Virus record (IMG/VR): IMGVR_UViG_3300042090_001989
Coordinates: 1-43,770 of that record
DNA from: a virus
Length of the DNA: 43,770 nt
Direction: 5' to 3' (one strand)
The position numbers were made by a program, and so were the translations under genes. The notes below the pieces were generated by a model, which searched no databases, was not told the origin of the DNA, and saw only the letters and a list, made by a program, of their open reading frames with translations. Each line of letters opens with the position of its first letter. Positions within the stretch are counted from its first letter, which is position 1. Shown piece after piece: positions 21,493-29,327 of this stretch.

Positions 21493-23606
21493 ATCCGATA
21501 GCAGAACGCGAGAAGGAAAAGCTCGGAGGCACGCTCCCGATGCTGATGCGCGAGTTCGAAGTTCTCGAAATGGTCCCCGTGGCGAAGCGGGAGAAAAAGG
21601 TTTTCACTCCCGAGGAAGTGAAAGCCCGGGCCGAGCGCGAGGAGCGACGGAAAACGGCCGCCGCGAAGGGCGAGAAGCCGGACCCCGAGGACGACGAGGA
21701 CGACGACGACGACGAGGAGAACTCGGCCGAAGCGGCCGGCAAACGCGACGAAGACCGTTTCGATATTTCGATCTCTTCGGAGTATCCGGTCGAGCGCTGG
21801 TTTGGCAAGGAAATCCTCGATCACTCCGCCGGCGCGGTTGACCTGTCGCGCGCCAAAAAAGGTCTCTCGTTTCTCGACTCGCACGACGCGAAATCCGTCA
21901 TCGGCATCGTCGAGAACGTCAAAGTCGGCGACGACAAAAAACTTCGCGGCCAGGTCCGTTTCTCTCGGAGTGCTCCGGCGCAGCAAATCAAGACGGACAT
22001 CCAGGATGGGATCCGGAGATTCATCTCCGTCGGTTACGGCGTCAGCGAATACACGCTCGACAAATCCTCGAAAGAGGAAGGCGACACGTACCGCGCGACG
22101 AAGTGGCAGCCGATGGAGGCGAGTTCGGTCGGTGTCCCCGCCGATCCGACCGTGGGTAACGACCGCAAGGCCGGGGACAGGCAGTACCCAGTTTTAGTTC
22201 GCAGTGCAAATCCGGCTTCCGAGCCGAATCTCAAGGAGGTCACCGTGGAACCAACAGCAGTCACCGTAGAACAGTCACGGACCGCCGCCGCTGAAATCAT
22301 CCGGCTCGGCAAGGTCCATCAAATCGATCAGGAGCGCGTTGCGAAGGCTGTCGGCGACGGAGAATCCGTCGACGCATTCTCGCGATTCGTTCTCGACGAA
22401 GTCAGCAAGCGCGGAGCGAAGGTGCTCCCGCAACCTGGCTCCGAAGACCAGGAACGTATCGAGCTCACCGACAAGGAACAGCGCGAGTACAACATCGCTC
22501 GCGGCATCATGACGGCGATCTCGAATGACGAAGCCTCGAAGTCCGGCAGCACGAAGCGTTTCAACTCGTTCGAGACGGAAGTCTCGCAGGAAATCGAGAA
22601 GAACTGGCGCGGCAGTCAGCACGGCGGTTTGTTCGTTCCGTGGTCTCTGCGTCACGCGTGGACTCCCGACCTAAGCAAGCGTTTTGGCCAGCAAGAAGTT
22701 CAGAAGCGCGCGGGCCTCGACTCCGGCAATGCCACAGCAGGACAGACGCTGAAGTTCACCGAACCCGGCGAGTTCATCCAGTTTTTGTATAACTCGATGC
22801 GCGTGAAAGAACTCGGCGCGCGCACCATCGCGGGCCTCCGCGACAACGTCTCTTACCCGAAGCAGACGGGCCGCGCTACTGGCTCATGGGTAGGGGAAAA
22901 CCCAGGCACCGACGTCGCGGACTCCGCACTGACGCTCGGCTCCATCGCCAGCTCCCCGAAGACGTACCAGTCTTCCTCGAGCTATTCCCGGCAATTGCTG
23001 GCACAAGCGGTCATCGACGTCGACACGCTCGTTCGCGAAGACCTCGCGCGCGACATGGCGCTCGCCGTGGACAGCGTGGCCATCGTGGGGGGCGGCACCA
23101 ACCAGCCGACCGGCATCGCGGCAACATCCGGCGTGCAGTCCTACGTCCTCGCGGCCGACACCGGCAACGGCGGCGCGATCGCGTGGAACGACGTGATCAA
23201 GATGACGGAACTGCTCGAGGACGCCAACGTCGACACTCTCGGCGGCGGCGCATGGCTCGGAACACCCGGCGTGAAGTCCTCCATGAAGCGCACAGCGCGC
23301 CTCGGGAACACCATCGGTTTGCCGATCTGGGCCGACGACAACACCGTCGACGGCTATAAGGCGGCGAGCTCGAACCAAGTCGCGAAGAACGGAACGAAGG
23401 GCACGGGCACGAACCTCGCTACGCTCATTCGCGGAATCTTCGAGACGATGGTCATTGGCATGTGGGGCAGCGGTTTTGAACTTGTCGTCGATCCCTACCG
23501 CCTCAAAAAGCAAGGCATGATCGAGCTCACGACCTTCATGCTCACCGACGTGGTGCTGAAATTCCCCACCGCGTTTGTCGTCACAAGCGCCATCGTCACC
23601 ACCTAG
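21489..23606 (+). CDS. Prohead protease fused to HK97-type major capsid protein
   Basis: 705 residues from ATG 21489 (ATGA overlap with the portal; the frame upstream is a shadow). Residues 1-85 are charged with an Asp/Glu run at about 66-77. Residues about 88-195 match HK97-type prohead proteases, with likely catalytic His132 (LSFLDSHDAKS) and Ser180 (RRFISVGYG). Residues about 200-340 are a helical scaffold-like linker. The rest is an HK97-fold capsid (FVPWSLRHAW, IAGLRDNVSYPKQTGRA, GTNQPTGIAA, VVDPYRLKKQGMIEL). Protease, scaffold and capsid in one chain ensure equal synthesis; self-cleavage in the linker region would release mature capsid. No stop or start signal separates them. Confidence 0.88.
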   Translation: MNPIAEREKEKLGGTLPMLMREFEVLEMVPVAKREKKVFTPEEVKARAEREERRKTAAAKGEKPDPEDDEDDDDDEENSAEAAGKRDEDRFDISISSEYPVERWFGKEILDHSAGAVDLSRAKKGLSFLDSHDAKSVIGIVENVKVGDDKKLRGQVRFSRSAPAQQIKTDIQDGIRRFISVGYGVSEYTLDKSSKEEGDTYRATKWQPMEASSVGVPADPTVGNDRKAGDRQYPVLVRSANPASEPNLKEVTVEPTAVTVEQSRTAAAEIIRLGKVHQIDQERVAKAVGDGESVDAFSRFVLDEVSKRGAKVLPQPGSEDQERIELTDKEQREYNIARGIMTAISNDEASKSGSTKRFNSFETEVSQEIEKNWRGSQHGGLFVPWSLRHAWTPDLSKRFGQQEVQKRAGLDSGNATAGQTLKFTEPGEFIQFLYNSMRVKELGARTIAGLRDNVSYPKQTGRATGSWVGENPGTDVADSALTLGSIASSPKTYQSSSSYSRQLLAQAVIDVDTLVREDLARDMALAVDSVAIVGGGTNQPTGIAATSGVQSYVLAADTGNGGAIAWNDVIKMTELLEDANVDTLGGGAWLGTPGVKSSMKRTARLGNTIGLPIWADDNTVDGYKAASSNQVAKNGTKGTGTNLATLIRGIFETMVIGMWGSGFELVVDPYRLKKQGMIELTTFMLTDVVLKFPTAFVVTSAIVTT

Positions 23607-23712
23607 TTTCTTCCCGCGCACGCATTCGCGCGGCGTTTCGACCCGGCGCGTGGACGGAATCGTTTCCGTCCACCTCCGCCGGGAATTTTCGCAGTCGGAA
23701 AGCAGGCGAGGT

Positions 23713-23964
23713 ATGTCAGATAAAACGCACAAGAAATTGAAGCTCACGCGGTCGCTGATTCTAAATCGCGACCACGCCGAGGCCGGCTCCATTCACCATG
23801 TTCCGAACGCGCTCGCGCAACGGCTCATCGGCGAAGGTTCCGCCGTACAAGATGGCGAGGAACAAGACGACGCTCCCACCACGGTGAACCGTATGGAGTC
23901 GCCGTCGAATCGCGATCCGGAAACGAAGCAGCTCGCTCCGGCGCCGCCGAAAGTCAAAAGATAA
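23713..23964 (+). CDS. Small protein after the capsid gene
   Basis: 83 residues; GCGAGG before ATG 23713, about 105 bases after the capsid stop. Basic N-terminus (SDKTHKKLKLTRSLILN), HVPNALAQRLIGEGSAV in the middle, a disordered Pro/Lys tail. Short proteins of this form commonly follow phage capsid genes. A head-accessory role is inferred from place only. Confidence 0.55.
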   Translation: MSDKTHKKLKLTRSLILNRDHAEAGSIHHVPNALAQRLIGEGSAVQDGEEQDDAPTTVNRMESPSNRDPETKQLAPAPPKVKR

Positions 23965-24336
23965 ATGCCCGCACCGTCCACGGCTCCGGCGTTCGGTGAT
24001 TCCGATATCCCCGCTTTGATGGCGGACATGGGTATCGCGATCAACGTCGGAGGCGTGGCCGGGATAGGTTTGCTCGACGAGGCGGATGAGATTCTCGTGC
24101 AGGACCAGACGCGCGGCGCGGTCATCGTCACGATGACTACACTCACCGTTCGCACCTCGGATTTTCCATCCGCGGCCGTCGATGCAGCCGTAGTCATCGG
24201 CACAAATAATTTCACCGTTCGCGAGCGGCTTCGCCAGGGCGACGGCGGTCTCACGAAACTTGTCTTGGGTTCCGGGCCCGTGGTACCTCCCGGCGGTCCA
24301 GGGCCTCAGAACATCCTCGACGGCGGCACGTTCTAA
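23965..24336 (+). CDS. Head-tail joining protein (GpFII-like)
   Basis: 123 residues, ATG directly after the previous stop. Helix SDIPALMADMGIAINVGG, then strands GAVIVTMTTLTVRTSDFPSA and NFTVRERLRQGDGGLTKLVL resemble the tail attachment proteins of the lambda FII type, which form the ring under the portal. The Gly/Pro-rich end (PPGGPGPQN) is unstructured. Position between capsid and tail genes fits. Confidence 0.6.
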   Translation: MPAPSTAPAFGDSDIPALMADMGIAINVGGVAGIGLLDEADEILVQDQTRGAVIVTMTTLTVRTSDFPSAAVDAAVVIGTNNFTVRERLRQGDGGLTKLVLGSGPVVPPGGPGPQNILDGGTF

Positions 24337-26958
24337 ATGGCGCTCCCCTACATCATTCTGCTCCGCCGCGGCCTGAAGGCGAATCTGCCGGCCAGTGCTC
24401 CGGACGGCGAGGCCTTCCTCACCACGGACACGCACGAACTGTTCGTCGGAACTGGCACGGGCATGCAGCCGATCGCGAGCGAAACCGGAAATGCCACGGC
24501 CATCAACGGCATCGCGGTTCTCGACCAGGTTCCCGATGAAGGACAAATCTTAATTTTCGACGGCGCCACTGGAAAGTACGTCCCCGGCGATCCGATTGTC
24601 AGCGGACCGGATGCGCCTGGTGTTCCTCCCACGCGGCCGCCGGTGCAAGTCGGCATTTTCGACGGCACGAATGTTCAGCGGCTGAAGGGCAACACCGACG
24701 GCACGGCCATCGTCAGCGTCGGGAACTTTCCCACGACGCAACCCGTCAGCGCTACGGCTCTCCCACTTCCCGCCGGCGCAGCCACAGATTCGACGCTCGG
24801 CGCGGTGGGCATGGTGGTCTCGGCGTTAACGAAGCCGACGGACACGCAGCTCGTCAGTGCAGCAGCTCTCCCCCTCCCTGCAGGCGCAGCGACGGCCACG
24901 AACCAGGCGACGGGAAACAGTTCCGTCGCGTCGATCGATTCGAAGACGCCGGCGTTAGCCGGCGGCAAGGTTCCGGTCGACGGTTCCGGCGTCACGCAAC
25001 CCGTCAGCGCGGCTTCGCTGCCACTTCCAGCCGGCGCCGCGACGAGCGCGAATCAGGCGGCTCTAGTTTCGGGACGTGTTCCCGTGGATCCCTCGGGCGT
25101 GACGTCGCCGATCAGCGCAGCGGCTTTGCCTCTTCCTTCCGGCGCGGCAACGGCAACGAACCAGGCGACGGGAAACAGTTCCGTCGCGTCCATCGATTCG
25201 AAGACGCCAGCGTTAGCCGGCGGCAAGGTTCCGGTCGACGGCTCCGGCGTCACACAACCTGTCAGCGCCGCTTCGCTTCCGCTTCCTGCCGGTGCGGCAA
25301 CTTCAGCAAACCAAGCTGCGCTCGTTTCTGGCCGGGTTCCCGTAGATCCGTCCGGCGTCACGTCGCCGATTAGCGCGGCGGCTTTGCCTCTTCCGTCGGG
25401 CGCAGCAACGGCGACGAACCAGGCGACGGGAAACAGTTCCGTCGCGTCCATCGACACGAAGACGCCAGCGTTAGCCGGCGGCAAGGTTCCAGTCGACGGC
25501 TCCGGCGTCACACAACCCGTCAGCGCGGCTTCTCTACCTCTTCCCGCCGGCGCATCGACATCGGCGAAACAGCCAGCTCTCGGCACCGCGGGCGCGGCAT
25601 CCGCGGACGTCCTCACGATCCAGGGCGCCGCTTCCATGACGGCGGTCAAGGTCGACGGCAGCGCGGTCACACAACCTGTCAGCGCAGCAGCGCTTCCGCT
25701 TCCTGCCGGCGCGGCAACTTCAGCAAACCAAGCCGCGCTCGTCTCTGGCCGGGTTCCCGTGGACCCCTCGGGCGTGACGTCGCCGATCAGCGCGGCGGCT
25801 TTGCCTCTTCCTTCCGGCGCGGCTCAGGACGGTACGGACGCTACGGGCGTTGCGCAAGCAACGGGCGCCGTCGGCATTCGCGGCTGGCTCTCGGGAATTT
25901 ATAACGTCCTGAAAAACAGCGCGATCAACGTCACGCAGACGACGGCGGCAAATCTCGCAGCACTCGCCAGTCAGGGAACGGCCGCGGCGCTCACCGCTGG
26001 CTGGCCGGTCCTCGCAGGTCAAACGGCGGAATCCACCGCAGCGTGGACAAGCGCCACGGCGCTCAACACGTCGCTTCAGCTGAATTGCGCCGGGTATTCG
26101 ACCGTGGTTGTCACGCTGAACATCGGCTCTACGATGACCGGTGGTGTTCTCACCTTTGAAGTGTCGGACACGACGGCCTTCACGAATGCCTACGCCGCGA
26201 CCGCGATGCCGTTCAACCCGACGAACGCGGCGACGACTCAGGCACAGATTGTGACGGCATTTGCTCTCAACGGTACACAGAGTAACAACGTCTCGTTTTT
26301 CATTCCTGTGGCCGGGTTCGCAGCGGTGCGCGTCCGTTTGAGCACTCAGGTTTCTGGAACCGGGACCGTCAACGTGGGGCTCGCGGCATCGAGTGCATCG
26401 GTCACCCCTCTCGTGGCGATGGTTCGTTCTTCCATCAACGCGAACAGCTCCGGGGATAACCTCACTTCGAATTCTAATTTTCCCTCGGCGAGCTCTCCTG
26501 TCGCGTTTCCGTTGCTGGTCGCCAGCCAGCTTTACGGCGGCGCGTTCAGCGGCACAGCCGACACGGTGCGCCAGGGGTGGTCAAAGGCGCGCACGCCCAC
26601 GGTTTTCAAAACCGTACAGGCCACTGCAAGCGGAAGCACCGCGGTGTGGACTCCCGGCAGCGGAAACAAATTCCGCATTCTCAAATTCCGCGTGCAGGTT
26701 ACCGCGAACGCGGCCATGAGCTCGGGTGGAGTGCTCACCATTTCGTTGCTCGATAGCAGCAGCTCCATGAATCTCTCGACTGATGTTTTCGTTCCCGCAT
26801 CGGCAGGCGCGGCGATGGGCGGCTACGACTCCGGATGGATGGATCTCGGTTCTTTTGGCGTGCTTTCGAGCACGGCCAATAACGCTCTGAACGCCAGCCT
26901 GTCGGCCGCGCTCACGAGCGGTAACGTGCGTGTGCTTGTCGCGGGAGTGGAGGAATAG
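24337..26958 (+). CDS. Large repeat-rich virion fibre-like protein
   Basis: 873 residues. The first about 50 residues (YIILLRRGLKANLPASAPDGE, then FLTTDTHELFVGTG) match the short capsid/tail-attachment module found at the start of phage fibre proteins. Residues about 140-500 are repeats built on VSAAxLPLPAGAAT and on GKVPVDGSGVTQ or GRVPVDPSGVT, encoded by 258-bp DNA repeats. The C-terminal third has beta domains (VVVTLNIGSTMTGGVLTFEV, WTPGSGNKFRILKFRVQV). It lies between head-tail joining and tail terminator genes, so it could be a head or neck fibre rather than a tail-tip fibre. No enzymatic motif seen. Confidence 0.6.
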   Translation: MALPYIILLRRGLKANLPASAPDGEAFLTTDTHELFVGTGTGMQPIASETGNATAINGIAVLDQVPDEGQILIFDGATGKYVPGDPIVSGPDAPGVPPTRPPVQVGIFDGTNVQRLKGNTDGTAIVSVGNFPTTQPVSATALPLPAGAATDSTLGAVGMVVSALTKPTDTQLVSAAALPLPAGAATATNQATGNSSVASIDSKTPALAGGKVPVDGSGVTQPVSAASLPLPAGAATSANQAALVSGRVPVDPSGVTSPISAAALPLPSGAATATNQATGNSSVASIDSKTPALAGGKVPVDGSGVTQPVSAASLPLPAGAATSANQAALVSGRVPVDPSGVTSPISAAALPLPSGAATATNQATGNSSVASIDTKTPALAGGKVPVDGSGVTQPVSAASLPLPAGASTSAKQPALGTAGAASADVLTIQGAASMTAVKVDGSAVTQPVSAAALPLPAGAATSANQAALVSGRVPVDPSGVTSPISAAALPLPSGAAQDGTDATGVAQATGAVGIRGWLSGIYNVLKNSAINVTQTTAANLAALASQGTAAALTAGWPVLAGQTAESTAAWTSATALNTSLQLNCAGYSTVVVTLNIGSTMTGGVLTFEVSDTTAFTNAYAATAMPFNPTNAATTQAQIVTAFALNGTQSNNVSFFIPVAGFAAVRVRLSTQVSGTGTVNVGLAASSASVTPLVAMVRSSINANSSGDNLTSNSNFPSASSPVAFPLLVASQLYGGAFSGTADTVRQGWSKARTPTVFKTVQATASGSTAVWTPGSGNKFRILKFRVQVTANAAMSSGGVLTISLLDSSSSMNLSTDVFVPASAGAAMGGYDSGWMDLGSFGVLSSTANNALNASLSAALTSGNVRVLVAGVEE
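24901..25560 (+). repeat. 258-bp direct repeats inside the fibre-like gene
   Basis: The anchor AACCAGGCGACGGGAAACAG starts at 24901, 25159 and 25417, exactly 258 bases (86 codons) apart. Copies one and two are full; the third is partial, and a further half unit occurs around 25697-25826. Many differences are silent, so copies have drifted under selection for protein sequence. Such in-frame repeats allow fibre length to change by recombination. Confidence 0.85.
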
Positions 26959-26960
26959 CC

Positions 26961-27236
26961 ATGGCGGGGATCATCACACTTTCCAGTCCGGCGGTTTTCA
27001 CCGTCACGTCGGTCCAGGTTGTTTTCGGCGTTTCGATCACCTGGACTCTGACCGACGCCAACGGCCGTTCCATCATCGTGACCGTCGACCTGGTCGCCAA
27101 CACATTCACATCGCCGTTTGCGAGCGGGCCGCTGAACTCAGCGCAGCTCGCGACTCTCGCGGCGGCGATTCCGGCGTGGCTCGCGAATTCCGGCACGATG
27201 CTGGCCGGCACGGCTATTCCGGGCACAGCTTCTTGA
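26961..27236 (+). CDS. Small beta-rich structural protein
   Basis: 91 residues; GGAGG two codons before ATG 26961. Strands GIITLSSPAVFTVTSVQVVF and ITWTLTDANGRSIIVTVDLV followed by a helix (SAQLATLAAAIPAWLANSG). It sits between the fibre-like protein and the tail terminator; a virion role is inferred. No family recognised. Confidence 0.5.
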   Translation: MAGIITLSSPAVFTVTSVQVVFGVSITWTLTDANGRSIIVTVDLVANTFTSPFASGPLNSAQLATLAAAIPAWLANSGTMLAGTAIPGTAS

Positions 27237-27247
27237 AGGAGTTTTAA

Positions 27248-27700
27248 GTGTCTTCGATCCGCGAACAAATCATGGTCGCTCTCGTGGCGGCTCTCGACAC
27301 CGGCGGTCCTTCGGGACTCACCGTTCACCGGGAACGCACCCGCGCGATCGAGGTCGATTCGCTTCCCGCGATCATGATCTACGCGGATGACGACGTTCCG
27401 AAGACTCTCGGCCAGCAGGTGTATGCCGCTCCTCTCACCGAGCGGCAGTTCTCGCTGGCACTCGAATGCCGGGCGCAGGGTTCGACCAGCGTTTCGCCGG
27501 ACGAGGCGCTCGATCCCGTGCTCGTGTTTGCGGCGCAGACGGTACTCGCGAACGAACAGTTCGGCGGTCTCGCGAGCGGCGTGGAAGAAGGGCGGACAGT
27601 GTGGAGTTCCCGCGAGGGCGACGCTCCGATTGCTACGGCCAAGCTGAATTTTACGATCAGGTACCGGACGAGCAGGCTCGATCCGACTTCGAAGTCTTAG
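27248..27700 (+). CDS. Tail terminator (GpU-like)
   Basis: 150 residues from GTG 27248 with AAGGAG upstream. Helix SSIREQIMVALVAAL, then HRERTRAIEVDSLPAIMIYADDD, ERQFSLALECRAQG, and a C-terminal strand KLNFTIRYRTSR. This matches GpU-type proteins that stop tail tube growth and bind the head side. Gene order (before the tail tube gene) supports the call. Confidence 0.72.
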   Translation: MSSIREQIMVALVAALDTGGPSGLTVHRERTRAIEVDSLPAIMIYADDDVPKTLGQQVYAAPLTERQFSLALECRAQGSTSVSPDEALDPVLVFAAQTVLANEQFGGLASGVEEGRTVWSSREGDAPIATAKLNFTIRYRTSRLDPTSKS

Positions 27701-27712
27701 GAGGAAACAACT

Positions 27713-28507
27713 ATGAGCATCATTTATCCCGTCCCACACATTCCGATGCTCGGCAAAGGGTCCATCCTGCTCGATCGTTTCGATCCGACCAGCGGACTCC
27801 CCACCGGGCTGCAGCATCTTGGCAACTGTACAAAGTTCGAGCTCGACCTGAAGGACGACATTGCCGAGCTCTACCAGTCGATTAACAAGAACGTGACGCT
27901 GATCGCGACTGCCGTGAAAAAACGCCAGCCGAAGATCAGCATCACCGGCACCGACTTTTCCTCGGTCCACATTGCCATCGCGCAAATGTCGGCCGGGAAA
28001 ACCTCGGTCGCAACTGCGGCCGCGACGTTCACGGCTGAGGCGCTCATCAGCGCGGCGCAGGCTCCCAACGCCATCGGGCGCTATTTCCGGCTCCTGAACC
28101 GCAACGTCGACAACGTCACCACGCCGCCGGTGCTCACTTCCAACTCCGCCATGCTCACCGTCGGCACCGACTACATCGTCGCCGACCCGATCCAGGGCCT
28201 CATCTACATTCCCGCGGGTTCGACGATCTCGACGCACGCGGTAACCGCAACCTACAACACGCTCGTCGGCAGCAACGATCACGTCGCCGGCGCAACGGTT
28301 CCCTTCGTTCAGGGCCACATCTTGTTCGTTCCGGATCCCGTCGACGGCCAGAAAATCGGCTGCGATATCTGGCGCGTGAACCTCAACCCCAACGGCAATC
28401 TCGGACTCATCGCCGACGACTACGGCAACTGGTCCCTCGACGGCAACATTCTGGACGACACCGCGAACCATCCGACGGCGCCGTTCTACGACTACACGTT
28501 CTTCTAG
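27713..28507 (+). CDS. Major tail tube protein
   Basis: 264 residues; TTAGGAGG before ATG 27713. Features of siphovirus tail tube proteins: LGNCTKFELDLKDDIAELYQS at the start, KISITGTDFSSVHIAIAQM, then VGTDYIVADPIQGLIYIPAGS and a final GNILDDTANHPTAPFYDYTFF. It polymerises around the tape measure. It is followed by a strong terminator, so it is probably the most abundant transcript end of the tail block. Confidence 0.82.
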   Translation: MSIIYPVPHIPMLGKGSILLDRFDPTSGLPTGLQHLGNCTKFELDLKDDIAELYQSINKNVTLIATAVKKRQPKISITGTDFSSVHIAIAQMSAGKTSVATAAATFTAEALISAAQAPNAIGRYFRLLNRNVDNVTTPPVLTSNSAMLTVGTDYIVADPIQGLIYIPAGSTISTHAVTATYNTLVGSNDHVAGATVPFVQGHILFVPDPVDGQKIGCDIWRVNLNPNGNLGLIADDYGNWSLDGNILDDTANHPTAPFYDYTFF

Positions 28508-28566
28508 AGCGATGGGGGATCGGCGCGGTTTCTTTCCGGGCCGTTCAAGGGTAATCGCTTTAGGAC

Positions 28567-28615
28567 CGTTTGCGGGGAGCCGAGAGAAAACGGCTTCCCC
28601 CGCAAACGATTTTTT
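28567..28615 (+). terminator. Strong rho-independent terminator after the tail tube gene
   Basis: CGTTTGCGGGGAGCCG pairs with the complementary arm at 28591-28608 (one 2-base bulge), with an 8-base A-rich loop, and the stem is followed by six T (28610-28615). It separates the tail tube gene from the tail chaperones. Some readthrough must occur, since no new promoter was recognised before 28654. Confidence 0.85.
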
Positions 28616-28653
28616 GAGAATTGAACGGGCGGCACTCCCGTCCCGGAGGATGA

Positions 28654-29118
28654 ATGACTGAAACCATCACGCTCGACGGCAGGAAGTTCTTAGGAATCAC
28701 GCAAGCTCTCACCGCAAGCCAGGACGACTACATCCTCGCGCATCTCCGGCGCGCCGGCGCTATCGATGTGCTCGGTGACGCCGACGGCGTCAAGCGCACG
28801 CAGGAAGACCGGGCGGAAGAATTGCTGACGCGCATTCTGCTCTCGGGCCGCACGCACCACATCCTGGCCGGCTGTCTCACCGAGGAAGGCAAACTCTGGA
28901 ATCGGGCGGACGCCGAGGCAAACGCGGCGCGCTTCGCGGGGATCAGCCACGTCGAAGAGAAAACAATGATGCGGAAATTCATTGTGGCCTTTGTGATCCA
29001 TTTTTTTTCGTTAGGGGCACCATCGTCGGAGACTTCCCAGAAATCTTCGAGCCCGACCGCAAAGGTCCCCCGTACAAAGAGCGCGGCGGGCGGGATCTCG
29101 GAGACTTCGCGCCGCTGA
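28654..29118 (+). CDS. Tail assembly chaperone, short form (G-like)
   Basis: 154 residues from ATG 28654. Order: ETITLDGRKFLGITQALTASQDDYILAHLR, then DRAEELLTRILLSGRTHHILAGCLTEE, DAEANAARFAGI. Such proteins bind the tape measure during tail assembly. The last about 36 residues after the run of T (positions above 29008) are Ser/Lys-rich and not conserved-looking, as expected when the main meaning continues in another frame. It is equivalent to lambda G by position (tail tube, then chaperones, then tape measure). Confidence 0.7.
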   Translation: MTETITLDGRKFLGITQALTASQDDYILAHLRRAGAIDVLGDADGVKRTQEDRAEELLTRILLSGRTHHILAGCLTEEGKLWNRADAEANAARFAGISHVEEKTMMRKFIVAFVIHFFSLGAPSSETSQKSSSPTAKVPRTKSAAGGISETSRR

Positions 29119-29324
29119 TTCGCGAGGTCGCGAAACACGACCTTGACCGGATTTGGATGGTGATGGACTGGCCGCTTCGCGATTTACTGCTCGCATACGT
29201 GGAGTGCATGCGCGTTTCGGCGAGACGGAGCTACGAAATCGAGCTCCTGGTATGGAGCGCACTCGCTCCGCACCAGCGCAGGAAGATCGACCCTCCGACG
29301 CTGCCGAGGGTTCTGAAAGGGTAG
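28654..29324 (+). CDS. Tail assembly chaperone, -1 frameshift form (GT-like)
   Basis: If ribosomes slip back one base at 29001-29008, codons 1-118 join the -1 frame, giving about 223 residues that end at TAG 29322-29324, just before the tape measure ATG. The -1 frame reads VRGTIVGDFPEIFEPDRKG, IWMVMDWPLRDLLLAYVEC, RRSYEIELLVWSAL, RKIDPPTLPRVLKG. It is well formed, fits the T-domain pattern of tail chaperones and has no start codon of its own near its beginning. Lambda and most siphoviruses make G and GT by the same device. A sequencing error in the run of T would also join the frames. Confidence 0.75.
29001..29008 (+). other. Slippery run of eight T for -1 frameshifting
   Basis: In the zero frame the codons are CAT TTT TTT TCG. 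The heptamer T-TTT-TTT allows both tRNAs to slip back one base with perfect re-pairing, the canonical X-XXY-YYZ rule. It lies where the conserved chaperone sequence leaves the zero frame and continues in -1. Confidence 0.7.
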
Positions 29325-29327
29325 ACG

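Noticed and set aside
24901-25560. Possible CRISPR array
   Set aside because: The repeat unit is 258 bases, in frame, and encodes a repeated protein segment; no short repeats with unique spacers.
24337-26958. Diversity-generating retroelement target
   Set aside because: No reverse transcriptase, template repeat or adenine-biased variation is visible in the window; the repeats are ordinary coding duplications.
26912-28471. Minus-strand open frame of 519 codons across tail genes
   Set aside because: It spans three well-formed + strand genes and their ribosome sites; composition is that of an antisense shadow.
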